From: Acidimicrobiaceae bacterium
Lineage (GTDB): Bacteria; Actinomycetota; Acidimicrobiia; Acidimicrobiales; RAAP-2
Length of the DNA stretch: 64,000 nucleotides
Direction: 5' to 3'
Assembly (NCBI GenBank): GCA_027306605.1
Contig: DAHUZK010000044.1
Location: 19,610 to 83,609 of the forward strand
The notes beneath the pieces are model-generated. The model was given only the letters and a program-made list of their open reading frames with translations, was not told the origin of the DNA and searched no databases. This document shows positions 26,377 to 35,491 of the stretch, piece by piece (position 1 is the stretch's first letter; the number at the start of each line of letters is the position of its first letter). Position numbers and translations under genes: made by a program.

Positions 26377-27726
26377 ATGCGATCGGACCTCGAGCCGGGC
26401 GGACGCGCCGGACGCCGCGCCCGCGTGACGAGTCCGCACGTCGGAAGTGCCGGCGAGACGGCTGCCGGCGCGCTCGAACCGCTTCTGACGCACTTCTTCG
26501 GGGAGGAACCGCCCGTTCGGTTCGAATTCTGGGACGGCTCGAGCCTTGGCGGGCCCGGACCCGGACCCGGGTCCGGCACGGTCCTCGTCCGCTCGCCCGA
26601 CGCGGTACGACGGCTCCTGTGGGCTCCCGGGGAGCTCGGCCTGGCCCGGTCGTTCGTGACGGGCGACATCGCGCTGGCAGGCGACGTCTTCGAAACCCTG
26701 CGCCGCTTGCACGCTGCCGCGCCGGCTCGCATCCGGGCCGGCGCGCGCCTGACGCTCCAGACGCTGCAGGTGGCGCGCCGACTCGGTGCGATCGGGCCGC
26801 CGTTGCCCCCGCCACCCGAGGAGGCGGCACCGAAGGGTCGGCGCCACTCGCGGAGCCGCGACGCTCGGTCCGTGCAGCACCACTACGACGTCAGCAACGA
26901 CTTCTACGCACTGGTTCTCGGCCCGAGCATGACCTACTCGTGCGCCCGCTTCTCGCCGGGCGTCGAGACCCTCGAGGATGCGCAGGCGTCCAAGCACGAG
27001 CTGGTCTGCCGCAAACTCGGGCTGCCGGGTCGACCTGGCATGCGGGTGCTCGACGTCGGGTGCGGCTGGGGAACGTTCGCGCTGCATGCCGCCAGGAACC
27101 ACGGCGCCCGGGTGGTCGGCGTGACGTTGAGCCCCGCCCAGGCGGTCCTGGCCCGAGACAGGGTGGCGGCCGCCGGGTTGGGCGACCTGGTGGAGATACG
27201 GCTGCAGGACTACCGGGACGTGCAGGACGTCCCGTTCGACGCCATCGCGTCCGTCGGCATGTTCGAACACGTGGGTTCGGCCAATGGCGCGGCGTACTTC
27301 GCTGCGATGCGCCGCCTGCTCCGCCCTGGGGGTCGGCTGCTCAACCACGCCATCTCGAGCGTGGGGGGCTCGCGCATCGGCGGGCGCTCGTTCATCGGAC
27401 GCTACGTGTTCCCCGACGGAGAGCTCATCGACGTGGGGCGGGCGATCGCGCTCATGCAGGATGCCGGTTTCGAGGTGCGGGACCTGGAATCGCTGCGCGA
27501 GCACTATTCCAAGACGCTCCATGCCTGGGTCCGCAACCTCGACCAGCACTGGGAGGCGGCGGTCGGTGAGGTCGGCGAGCGCCGGGCCCGGGTCTGGCAG
27601 CTGTACATGGCGGCGTCGGCCAACGGTTTCGACGACGGAGGCCTTTCGGTGCACCAGGTACTGGGCGTGGTGCCGGGCGCGCGCGCGGACAGCGGCATGC
27701 CGGCGACGCGGGCGGGGTGGCACTGA
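26377..27726 (+). CDS. Cyclopropane-fatty-acyl-phospholipid synthase-type methyltransferase
   Basis: 449 residues from ATG 26377 (GGGAGG upstream). The N-terminal 150 residues match the lipid-associated domain (LARSFVTGDIALAGD). SAM-binding LDVGCGWGTFALHAA at 225-239, preceded by VQHHYDVSNDFY and MTYSCARF, both diagnostic of CFA synthases, and followed by SVGMFEHVG. It transfers a methylene from SAM to an unsaturated acyl chain of membrane phospholipid. The stop is 7 bp before the next start, so the two genes are probably one operon. Confidence 0.92.
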   Translation: MRSDLEPGGRAGRRARVTSPHVGSAGETAAGALEPLLTHFFGEEPPVRFEFWDGSSLGGPGPGPGSGTVLVRSPDAVRRLLWAPGELGLARSFVTGDIALAGDVFETLRRLHAAAPARIRAGARLTLQTLQVARRLGAIGPPLPPPPEEAAPKGRRHSRSRDARSVQHHYDVSNDFYALVLGPSMTYSCARFSPGVETLEDAQASKHELVCRKLGLPGRPGMRVLDVGCGWGTFALHAARNHGARVVGVTLSPAQAVLARDRVAAAGLGDLVEIRLQDYRDVQDVPFDAIASVGMFEHVGSANGAAYFAAMRRLLRPGGRLLNHAISSVGGSRIGGRSFIGRYVFPDGELIDVGRAIALMQDAGFEVRDLESLREHYSKTLHAWVRNLDQHWEAAVGEVGERRARVWQLYMAASANGFDDGGLSVHQVLGVVPGARADSGMPATRAGWH

Positions 27727-27733
27727 GGTGGCG

Positions 27734-28825
27734 ATGCGGCGCATCATCGTCTGCGACGGCGACGAGACGGGCCAGGAACTGCTCGACGAGGCTCTGCGTG
27801 TTCTCGCCCCCGACGTTGTCGGGTTCCCGCTCGAGTTGGAGCACTTCGATCTCTCGCTCCAGAACCGCCGGGACACCGGTAACGAGGTCGTCCACGCCGC
27901 GGCGGCGGCCATGCGCGAGAGCGGGCTCGGCCTGAAGGCGGCAACGATCACGCCGGAGGCCACGGGTGACGTGGGGAGCCCCAACCGGATCTTGCGCGAG
28001 GGGGTGGGCGGTTCCGTGATCGTCAGGACGGGCCGGCGCATCCCCGGGGTCGTGCCGCCCGCATCGGTGGTCCACCCGATCGTGATCGTGCGCATGGCCG
28101 TGGGGGACGCCTACGGCGCAGAGGAGAGTCGATCGGGTGTGCCGGGGAGCCCGGCAGAGGAGGCGTTCCGCACCGAACGCATCGACCGTTCCGTGTGCCG
28201 CTCGGTCGCCGAGTACTCGTTTCGTGCCGCAGCGCAGCTGGGGGCGTGCGTCTACGGCGGGCCCAAGTGGACGGTGTCCACCGTCTACGAGGGGATGTTG
28301 AAGGAGGAGATGGACGCGGCTGCTGCCCGCTACCCCGACGTGGCGTACCGGCCGACCCTCATCGACGCGGCCTATGCCGGGCTGCTCTCGGAGTCGAACG
28401 CGAGCTCGTTGGTCGTCCCGGCGCTCAACCGGGACGGGGACTGCCTCTCGGACCTGGTGCTCGCGCTCTTCGGCTCGATCGCCGGAGCGGAGTCGGTGTT
28501 GCTCGCGCTGGACGACGAGCTCCGCCCGGTGGTCGCCATGGCGGAGGCTCCGCACGGGACGGCGCCCTCCCTCGCCGGCAAGAACGTGGCGAACCCGATG
28601 GCCATGCTCCTCGCCTGCGCCGCCGTTCTCGACCACGCCGCTCGCGGCGACGATGCGATGGCCGCTGCCGCCACCATGATCCGCCAGTCCACGCTGGGGG
28701 TGGCGGCCGACGGCATACGCACGTTCGACCTGGGCGGGGATGCGTCCACCTCGGAGGTGGTGGACGCGGTCGTGGCGCGGGTTCGCCGGGTGGGCCCCAG
28801 CGCGATGGAACCCGGGAGTGCGTGA
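27734..28825 (+). CDS. Isocitrate/isopropylmalate dehydrogenase-family protein
   Basis: 363 residues from ATG 27734. Family features: IIVCDGDETGQELLDEAL in place of the usual GDGIGPE start, LKAATITPEA plus SPNRILREGV (substrate loop), SVIVRTG (Arg), YGGPKWTVSTVYEGMLKEE (Lys), and the C-terminal LSDLVLALFGSIAG, EAPHGTAPSLAGKNVANPMA block. This is a beta-decarboxylating dehydrogenase, closest in layout to archaeal NADP isocitrate dehydrogenase. Several motif positions differ (DETG for DGIG), so the substrate may not be isocitrate. Coupled to the CFA synthase gene. Confidence 0.78.
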   Translation: MRRIIVCDGDETGQELLDEALRVLAPDVVGFPLELEHFDLSLQNRRDTGNEVVHAAAAAMRESGLGLKAATITPEATGDVGSPNRILREGVGGSVIVRTGRRIPGVVPPASVVHPIVIVRMAVGDAYGAEESRSGVPGSPAEEAFRTERIDRSVCRSVAEYSFRAAAQLGACVYGGPKWTVSTVYEGMLKEEMDAAAARYPDVAYRPTLIDAAYAGLLSESNASSLVVPALNRDGDCLSDLVLALFGSIAGAESVLLALDDELRPVVAMAEAPHGTAPSLAGKNVANPMAMLLACAAVLDHAARGDDAMAAAATMIRQSTLGVAADGIRTFDLGGDASTSEVVDAVVARVRRVGPSAMEPGSA

Positions 28826-29053
28826 AATCCTGACCCGGCCAGGGCGGCCCGTACCCCGCCCGGGGGTGGCCCAAACGGAGTGAGCGTCACCGCGGCTCCT
28901 CCACAGCATTTCCTCGCATGTGGATTGTTGCGCGCGAACACGGTGTGAACACCCCGGCTCCGGCAGGTAGCCGGCTGTCAGCTTCGGGAACGGGCGGTGA
29001 CGGAATCGTGCCGGGTGCGCGTTCGCGTCACACGGCGACGGTGGAGCCGATTG

Positions 29054-29950
29054 TCAATCACCCGCCAGCGGAGCGAACAGATCGCCCTGCCTGTCCACGC
29101 GACGCAGCACCTCATCGGTCGTGAAACGCAGAATGCGGGGATCACCCTTCTTGAGGCACGAAGCCACTTCTGCCGACGAGACCGGAGTCGAGACGGTCGG
29201 TTCCTCCATCGCCCGGACGGAGTACACGCACACCGTCGTCTTCGCCATGTGGTTCTGGCTCCAGTCGATGAGCACGCGGCACCGCCGGAGCGAGCGTCGC
29301 ATGTTCGAGACGACGAGGTCGCGGTGCTCCGCCTCGATCTTCCGAGCGATCTCGTGCGCCTGCTCGCGTTGCGCGTCCCAGGTGGTGTGGGGTTTCGCCG
29401 CGGTGTAGACCTGGAGACCCTTGGACCCGCTCGTCTTCGTGAACGCCTCCATGCCTTCGCTTTCGAGCTCGTCGATCACGTACTGGGCAACGACGCAGCA
29501 CTCGACGATGCTCGCGCCCTCGCCCGGATCGAGGTCGAAGACCATCAGATCGGGATCGGCGGGTCGCTTGCGGCGTCGTCCCGCCCGCCAAAGCGGCACG
29601 TGAAGTTCGATGGCGCCGAGGTTGGCGGCCCATGCCAGCGTTGGCAGGTCGTTCACCATGGCGTACGCGATGTCCTCGTGACCGTCCGTCGAGGGGACCG
29701 TGACCGAGGCAACCCAGTCCGGTGCGTGAGACGGGATCCGCTTCTCGAAGAAGGACTTCTCCTCCACGCCGTTGGGGAACCGCTTCATGGTCAGCGGTCG
29801 GTCGTGCAGGTGGGGAAGCATGGAGTCGGCCACGCGCACGTAGTAGTCGACCAGTTGACCCTTGGTGAACCCACAGGACGGGAAGAGAACCTTGTCGAGA
29901 TTCGACACGATCAGCTCGCGCCCGGCAATCGTCGTGCGTGTCGGGCTCAC
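29054..29950 (-). CDS. LigD-type polymerase/primase domain protein (split LigD)
   Basis: 298 residues from GTG 29950, overlapping the ligase gene stop (GTGA). Matches the LigD polymerase (archaeo-eukaryotic primase) domain: SNLDKVLFP, PLTMKRFPNGV, FEKRIPSHAPDW, and the metal-binding DLDPGEGAS (two Asp), plus TSGSKGLQVY and WSQNHMAKTTV. It adds ribonucleotides at broken DNA ends for non-homologous end joining. Here it is a separate protein translated with the ligase. No Ku gene is in the window. Confidence 0.92.
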   Translation of the reverse strand: MSPTRTTIAGRELIVSNLDKVLFPSCGFTKGQLVDYYVRVADSMLPHLHDRPLTMKRFPNGVEEKSFFEKRIPSHAPDWVASVTVPSTDGHEDIAYAMVNDLPTLAWAANLGAIELHVPLWRAGRRRKRPADPDLMVFDLDPGEGASIVECCVVAQYVIDELESEGMEAFTKTSGSKGLQVYTAAKPHTTWDAQREQAHEIARKIEAEHRDLVVSNMRRSLRRCRVLIDWSQNHMAKTTVCVYSVRAMEEPTVSTPVSSAEVASCLKKGDPRILRFTTDEVLRRVDRQGDLFAPLAGD

Positions 29951-31602
29951 TCCTCGACAACCTCGTTCGGGTCCTTGTCGGGACGACGTCCCCGCCAGGT
30001 CGGTTGGCGAAGACGCCTGGCCGTGGTCCACTCGCTGAACCGGACCTCACCCACCAATGCAGGCTGCACGTAGCGGGCGCCGGTCGCCTCCGGCGCCGAC
30101 AACGGCGGGGTGAACGGGCAGGTCTTGCGGGCCAATGGGCGCAGCTCGGCCAGCAGCGCCCGGCGATCGGAGGCATTGAACCCGGTCCCGACCTTGCCGA
30201 CGTAGCGCAACGCCCCATCGTCGGGCACGCCGAGGAGCAGCGCGCCCAGCTCTCCTTCCCGCTCGCCGCGGCCTTCGGTCCAGCCACCGATGACGACCTC
30301 CTGCGAGCGGAACGTCTTGACCTTGACCCAATCCGTGCTGCGTCGCCCTGGCCTGTAGACCGAGCCACGGCGCTTGGCAACGACCCCTTCGAGTCCGTTG
30401 GCGGCGGTGGCGGCCAGGATCTCCTCTCCGGAGACGTCGCGGAACGACTCCGTCGTGGTGAAGGTCGGACCGGAGAGGCTGAGCGACTCGAGGCGAGCGC
30501 GACGCTCGTCGTAGCCCGAGTCGAGCAGGGAGTGCCCATCGATGTAGAGGAGGTCGAATGCCACGAAGCTGACGGGGTCGACACCGGCGCGGCGGCGCGC
30601 CTCGCGCTGGTTCGAGACGTGCATGCGGCGTTGGAGCCGGGCGAAGTCCGGCCGACCGTCCTCCCCGAGGGCGACGACCTCGCCGTCGAGGACGCAGGTC
30701 GTCATGCCGAGGAACTCGCCGACGTCGGACAGCTCGGGGAAGGACGCCGTCACGTCGAGGTCGTTGCGGCTCACGGCCCGTACCCGACCTCCCTCCACGA
30801 AGAGGATGACGCGAATGCCGTCCCACTTGATCTCGAACGCCCACGACCCGTGTTCGACCGGCAGGCTCCCGGCGGTGGCCAGCATCGGCTTGAGTGAGCT
30901 CGGGAGAGGATCGGTTCGCGTCGAAGCACCATGACGGTGGATCATCCAGTTGCGGTCCTTGGTTCGGAACAGCACGTAGGAGCCGGTGGCGCGTGCTCCG
31001 TACAGGTCGAACTTGACCTCGGTCTCGGTCCACTTCTCGACCTCGTAGTGACCGGCGTCCCAGATCGCCACCGTGCCGCCGCCATACTCGCCTCGGGGGA
31101 TGTCGCCCTCGAACGTGGCGTATTCGAGCGGATGATCCTCGGTGTGGACGGCGAGGTGGTTCTTCTCGGGGGACTCGGGAAGGCCCTTGGGCAACGCCCA
31201 GGACACGAGGACACCCCCGCGTTCGAGGCGCAGGTCCCAGTGCAGGCTGCGTGCGTGGTGCTCCTGGATGACGAACGTCTGCCGTCCTGTACGCGCTCCG
31301 GCGCGTCTCCCCGGCGGCTCGGGCGTCCTCGCCGGGTCCCGCTTGGCGCGGTAGGTCCGCAGCGCGTCGGTCTTCGTCCTCGGCTCCGTCTTGCCGGTCT
31401 CTGTCTTGCCGGTCTCTGTCTTGCCGGTCTCTGTCTTGCCGGTCTCTGTCTTGCCGGTCTCTGTCTTGCCGGTCTCTGTCTTGCCGGTCTTTGGTTCGTT
31501 CCGGCCGGAGCGGCTCCTCTTCGAGGTCGCCTTGCTCGGCTTGGAGGTCGCCTTGCTCGGCTTGGAGGTCGCCTTGCCGCTCCTGGTCGTGTCCGCCGGC
31601 AT
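29947..31602 (-). CDS. ligD: LigD: 3'-phosphoesterase plus ATP-dependent DNA ligase
   Basis: 551 residues from ATG 31602. Order: a low-complexity Lys/Thr-rich N-terminus (about 1-80) encoded by two repeat arrays; a phosphoesterase domain (about 105-225; FVIQEHHARSLHWDLRLE, GDIPRGEYGGGTV); an adenylating ligase domain with FEIKWDGIR (K259 is the AMP-accepting Lys of KxDG); and an OB-fold with KVKTFRSQEVVIGG. Joins double-strand breaks in end joining. The polymerase is a separate downstream gene, an arrangement seen in some actinobacteria such as Streptomyces. Confidence 0.93.
   Translation of the reverse strand: MPADTTRSGKATSKPSKATSKPSKATSKRSRSGRNEPKTGKTETGKTETGKTETGKTETGKTETGKTETGKTEPRTKTDALRTYRAKRDPARTPEPPGRRAGARTGRQTFVIQEHHARSLHWDLRLERGGVLVSWALPKGLPESPEKNHLAVHTEDHPLEYATFEGDIPRGEYGGGTVAIWDAGHYEVEKWTETEVKFDLYGARATGSYVLFRTKDRNWMIHRHGASTRTDPLPSSLKPMLATAGSLPVEHGSWAFEIKWDGIRVILFVEGGRVRAVSRNDLDVTASFPELSDVGEFLGMTTCVLDGEVVALGEDGRPDFARLQRRMHVSNQREARRRAGVDPVSFVAFDLLYIDGHSLLDSGYDERRARLESLSLSGPTFTTTESFRDVSGEEILAATAANGLEGVVAKRRGSVYRPGRRSTDWVKVKTFRSQEVVIGGWTEGRGEREGELGALLLGVPDDGALRYVGKVGTGFNASDRRALLAELRPLARKTCPFTPPLSAPEATGARYVQPALVGEVRFSEWTTARRLRQPTWRGRRPDKDPNEVVEE
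31396..31485. repeat. 15-bp in-frame tandem repeat, 6 perfect copies
   Basis: GGTCTCTGTCTTGCC is repeated six times without a mismatch and flanked by partial copies. On the minus strand it encodes GKTET units in the N-terminal tail of LigD. Confidence 0.95.
31522..31579. repeat. 21-bp in-frame tandem repeat, about 2.8 copies
   Basis: GGAGGTCGCCTTGCTCGGCT plus T repeats from 31522, 31543 and 31564 (last partial) and encodes KATSKPS in the LigD N-terminus. Confidence 0.9.
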
Positions 31603-31799
31603 CGACTCCACCGTACCCAGCCCTGCCGCAACCCGGCGCCACGGGGGCCTCGACGCAATGCTCGGGGCTGACGCACCACTCTGGCATCGGCGCAACGAAT
31701 TCGTCGACGCAATGAACGTGCAGTCCCTCGGTTCGAGGAATCTCGTTCGTCGAGGTTGGGTAATTCCAGGGGTGCTGTTACTCGCGACCGGAGGTCACC

Positions 31800-32441
31800 A
31801 TGACAAGCACTGTTGCAAGCACCAGTCCTACGGACACAGGACCCACGCGCTCGCGGTCACGTCGGAGCCGGATGTTCGGGCATCACGGCCGCGAACATGA
31901 GGCGGTCGCCCGGGTCCGGGTGGGACGTTTCGGGCTTGGCATCGCCGGCCTCGTCGCCATCCTCGTTTCCGCGTGGGGTGGCATCGTCCCTTACGTGGGG
32001 CCTCTCTTCGGCTACAGCGGAGATGGGGCGGGGGCGTGGCACTGGAGCCTCGCGCACGGCGTCCTGGCGCTGGTGCCCGGCGTCGCCGGGGTGCTGCTCG
32101 GGCTCTTCGTCCTTGCCGAGTCACGCGGGATAACGGTAGGCAGAGGCCGGTTGAGCCTGGCGACGACCGGGACTCTGCTCATGCTGTGTGGCGCCTGGTT
32201 CGCCATAGGCCCTCTGGCGTGGCCGGTCATCTCGAACGGCAGTGCCTACTTCGTCTCCGGTTCGCATCTGCGGATCCTGGCGGACGTGGTCGGCTACAGC
32301 ATCGGGACCGGAATCGTGCTGGTCGTGTGCGGCGCCTTCGTGGACGGTTGGGCCTCACGGCACCAGCGGAAGGCCACGGTCGTCACTGCTCCGGCGGAAG
32401 GCGTCGACGCGACGTCGGGCCGTGTCGAGTCCGGGATCTGA
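31800..32441 (+). CDS. Four-helix membrane protein of unknown function
   Basis: 213 residues from ATG 31800 (GGAGG upstream). Basic Ser/Thr/Arg-rich N-terminus, then four hydrophobic segments (about 45-65, 80-105, 118-140, 155-180) with WHWSLAHGVLALVPG between the first two. No domain recognised. It sits 42 bp before the hemerythrin-like gene in the same direction, so the two may be co-transcribed. Confidence 0.75.
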   Translation: MTSTVASTSPTDTGPTRSRSRRSRMFGHHGREHEAVARVRVGRFGLGIAGLVAILVSAWGGIVPYVGPLFGYSGDGAGAWHWSLAHGVLALVPGVAGVLLGLFVLAESRGITVGRGRLSLATTGTLLMLCGAWFAIGPLAWPVISNGSAYFVSGSHLRILADVVGYSIGTGIVLVVCGAFVDGWASRHQRKATVVTAPAEGVDATSGRVESGI

Positions 32442-32483
32442 GTCCGCGGTGAGAAGCGAAGCCGGCAGTGGAGGACCGAGACG

Positions 32484-33107
32484 ATGAGCGCTGGCGGTTC
32501 TGAGTCCCATGACAATGCGTCCGATGGCAATGCCCTCGATCTGTTGGAACGGGAGGACCGCGAACTGCAGCGGATCTTCACGACGATGCAGCAGAAGCGC
32601 GGTCTCACGGTCGAGGAGCGGGTCGACTACGGGGACCTGGCCAAGCAGTCCATCCGCCATCTTGCCGTACGAGAGGCAGCCCTCGTCGACATCACGAGAG
32701 TTCTCGCCGACCCGTCGCAGCTCGGAGGTGTGGCGGGGCGCTTGGAGTCCAACATGCTCGAAGGGCGGCCCCATATCGATCGAGTCGAGAAGATGTCACG
32801 GGGGATCCAGGGCATGAACCTGCGGATCGGCCAGGACTTCGATGACGCGATGCTCGAACTGATCGACGTCGTGAGCCCCCAGATCGAGTGGGAACTCAAC
32901 GAAGGGCTGCCCGAGCTGAACGGCTCCCTGGCCCACTCGGATCGCGCTGAGCAGTTGAAGAGTGCAACGCATCTCGAGAGCCATGCGCCGACCAACCTGC
33001 ATCCCGATGGCCCCCGTTGGTGGGAATCGGCCCCGGTCCTCTCGAGGATCCTCACCGTTTACGACCATCTCCGGGATTTCCCAAGGGCTTCGAAGCGTCG
33101 CCTCTGA
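32484..33107 (+). CDS. Hemerythrin HHE-like helical protein lacking some ligands
   Basis: 207 residues from ATG 32484. The N-terminal 150 residues have a helical-bundle layout like hemerythrin cation-binding proteins: ALDLLEREDRELQRIF (usually LLxxDHxxL), then SIRHLAVREAALVDI, where the HxxxE pattern is kept. The first-helix His is replaced by Asp, so iron binding is doubtful. The last 56 bp overlap the convergent ClC channel gene. Function uncertain. Confidence 0.6.
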   Translation: MSAGGSESHDNASDGNALDLLEREDRELQRIFTTMQQKRGLTVEERVDYGDLAKQSIRHLAVREAALVDITRVLADPSQLGGVAGRLESNMLEGRPHIDRVEKMSRGIQGMNLRIGQDFDDAMLELIDVVSPQIEWELNEGLPELNGSLAHSDRAEQLKSATHLESHAPTNLHPDGPRWWESAPVLSRILTVYDHLRDFPRASKRRL

Positions 33108-34491
33108 GTTCTTGCACGTCCTTGCGTCGAGACGGAAGGCGAGCGGGAAGGCGTGACGAGTAGATCGAGTATCCGTCGAGATACCGGGCGGTCATCGTGG
33201 CCAGCGCGATGGCAAGGAGGAGCGGCAGCACGAGGCCCAGGGTCGAATCGGTGAGCTCGATGATGAGCACGATCGCGGCAAGGGGGGCCTGCAGGCCGGC
33301 GCCGAGCATGGCTCCTGCCCCGATCACGGCGTATGCGGCGATCGGACCACCAGGAACGGCAAAGCTCCAGAGCCCGCCGAGGACTCCGCCGAGCATTGCC
33401 CCGGTGCTGAGGGTGGGTGTGAACAGACCGCCGACGGCACCACTCCCGAGGCACAGTGCAGTCACGATCGGTTTCAACGCGAAGAGTGCGAGAAGCAGGA
33501 GAATCCCGAACTGTGCGAGAAACGCCGAATGCGCCATGTCCTTGCCGTTCCCGAGCAGCTCGGGGTAGCCGATTCCGGCCAGGGCGAGCGCGCCAAAGGC
33601 GAGGAGTGGTGCCAGCAGCTGTACTCGGCCGGAGACGGTGCGTGCGCTCGTCCAACCGATGAGCCGCGTCCAGGCGACCGATGCGACGCCGATGAGCGGT
33701 CCGACGGCAACGGACCAGAAAGCCTCGGTCGGAGCGAAGTGGAATGAGGTGAGGCCGAGATAGGTGGGTTGGTTGGGGAGGTAGATCCACGAGACGGACG
33801 TTGCAACAGCCGAGCAGACGAGGGCGGGGAGAACGACGGTGAGGGTGATGGTGCCGTACAGGAGCTCGGTGATCACGAGAGCCCCGCCGATCGGGACGTT
33901 GTACACCGCGGCGAGCCCGGCGCCACTGCCACACGCCACGAGGAGGCGGCGTTGGGCAGGCGTCAGGCGCGCTCTCTTCCCGAGGGCGCTTCCGGACACC
34001 GCGCCCAACAGTTGTGGAGCCTGTTCGCGACCGAGGGACACGCCCATGCCGATGACGATCTCCGAGAGAACGGAGGACGGAAGGCTCCGCCGGATCGACA
34101 GGTCGCTCCTTCCCTCCCACACGGTGTCATGGACTTCGGAGACGCCAGACGTGAACGTGCGCACCACGTACCACCCGATGCCCGCCACGAGACCGGCGAG
34201 GGCGAGCACAACGAGCCGTCTGATCCAAGAGGAGCGCTCCACTGCGGCTTGGAACCCTCCCGTGGTGTAGGAGAACGCAAGGTGTTGGGTCGTGTGGAGG
34301 ACGAACATCGTCGCTGCACCCAACAGACCCGTCGCGACCCCCGTTGCGAGAAGGAGGAGCCAGAAGCGAACGGACAGCGACTCTGGTGCGTCACTGACGG
34401 CGTTTGGTTGCTCGGTCGCGCCGCGTCCCGTGGAGATCCGGCGGCGCAGAAGGGGCTGTGGTGCCCGTACTCGTTCCGAGTCCAGCTGCAC
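33052..34491 (-). CDS. ClC-family chloride channel/transporter
   Basis: About 479 residues from GTG 34491 (the start is uncertain; GTG 34515 and 34518 are in frame). ClC hallmarks: GMGVSLGREQAPQLLGA (GREGP-like filter), RRLLVACGSGAGLAAVYNVPIGGALVITE (gating and Glu region), LGSGAVGGLFTP and GAGAMLGAGLQAPLAAIVLIIE. About ten hydrophobic helices, no cytoplasmic CBS domains. Moves chloride or other anions, possibly in exchange for protons. Confidence 0.92.
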   Translation of the reverse strand: MQLDSERVRAPQPLLRRRISTGRGATEQPNAVSDAPESLSVRFWLLLLATGVATGLLGAATMFVLHTTQHLAFSYTTGGFQAAVERSSWIRRLVVLALAGLVAGIGWYVVRTFTSGVSEVHDTVWEGRSDLSIRRSLPSSVLSEIVIGMGVSLGREQAPQLLGAVSGSALGKRARLTPAQRRLLVACGSGAGLAAVYNVPIGGALVITELLYGTITLTVVLPALVCSAVATSVSWIYLPNQPTYLGLTSFHFAPTEAFWSVAVGPLIGVASVAWTRLIGWTSARTVSGRVQLLAPLLAFGALALAGIGYPELLGNGKDMAHSAFLAQFGILLLLALFALKPIVTALCLGSGAVGGLFTPTLSTGAMLGGVLGGLWSFAVPGGPIAAYAVIGAGAMLGAGLQAPLAAIVLIIELTDSTLGLVLPLLLAIALATMTARYLDGYSIYSSRLPARLPSRRKDVQELRGDASKPLGNPGDGRKR

Positions 34492-35104
34492 GGCACGCCA
34501 ATACCCCAACCTCACCACGGTCAGTGCCGTGCGGTGTGAACACGTCCGGACATGTCGGTTGCGCCTCCGAGAGAGCTCGCCAGGGCACGGGAGGGCGCTG
34601 CTGAGGCCTCTCGTGCACACGTGGATCTCGCCCGCAACCGCGGTGGCGTCTCACGCCTTGTGTCTGTGGGGTGGACTAACCGATGGCTGGCGTGGCTGAT
34701 GGCGTGACGGCGGCGGCTTGGTGCTCACCTGACCCCTGAATCCGAGGCGCCGCAGGACCCAGAGGCCCAGTCGGCTCGGCGGCCGGCGCAGTTGCTCCTT
34801 CTTCGCCCGGTCCTCGTGGAGGTTGGTGATCCACACTCCGTCATGGCCGCTACGCCATCGCCTCGGCCTCTTCGGCACTGAAGGAGCGTACCGAAGAGGA
34901 CTCAGTCATGGCGTTCGAAGGCTGGGTCCGTGTTCCGGCCGGCCCGAAGCGGCCCCCAGCGCTCGACCAGCCCACACGGGTCGGCCCAGTGCTCGACCGG
35001 CCCGGTACTTGACCAGTCCATGACGATGGGAGCAACCTGCTCGAGGACTCTCGTCCCCTCCGACGAAGGACGGACATGAGCACGCCCGAAATGCTCGGTG
35101 CACG
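34492..35104. other. Intergenic region of about 610 bp, no confident gene
   Basis: No recognised gene. A 75-codon minus-strand frame (34651-34878) with VWITNLHEDRAKKEQLRRPP and LGLWVLRRLGF is the only plausible small protein, at low confidence. Loose repeats of GCTCGACCAGCCCA/GCTCGACCGGCCC occur at about 34960-35020. The region contains GTCCGGAC at about 34546, a possible inverted repeat upstream of the ClC gene. Confidence 0.4.
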
Positions 35105-35467
35105 ATGAGTGCCGCCGGTTTTGTCGCAGCCCGCTATCTGCAGGCGCTGGCCTGCCAGGATTGGGACCGGGTAGCAGCCTGCCTGGCCACAGATGTGCGA
35201 AGGTCCGGACCATTCGGCGATGACGTCGAAGGCGCCACTGACTACCTGTCCTTCCTCAAGCGCACGATGCCGTCCCTGCCCGGCTACCGGATGCAGATAG
35301 ACCGGGTCACGGATCTGGACGAAGAACGGGCGATGGTCGAGCTTCGCGAGACGATCGAGTTGGACACCGGACCACTCGTTACCCACGAGTGCCTGGTGTT
35401 CGATGTGGACGTGACTGGACGCGTGAAGGAGATCTCCGTCTACATTCGTCAAGCACCGCGACGTTGA
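35105..35467 (+). CDS. SnoaL/NTF2-like protein
   Basis: 120 residues from ATG 35105. The helical start FVAARYLQALACQDWDRVAACLATDV and the strands RMQIDRVTDLDEERAMVELRETIEL, ECLVFDVDVTGRVKEISVYI follow the cone-shaped SnoaL/nuclear-transport-factor-2 fold. Such proteins bind or convert small hydrophobic ligands. No catalytic set can be assigned. Confidence 0.75.
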   Translation: MSAAGFVAARYLQALACQDWDRVAACLATDVRRSGPFGDDVEGATDYLSFLKRTMPSLPGYRMQIDRVTDLDEERAMVELRETIELDTGPLVTHECLVFDVDVTGRVKEISVYIRQAPRR

Positions 35468-35491
35468 GGAGTCGCAGGCCCACTTCGATCG

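Noticed and set aside
31396..31485. Regular 15-bp repeats as a CRISPR array
   Set aside because: Units are adjacent with no spacers and are in frame within LigD; no cas genes.
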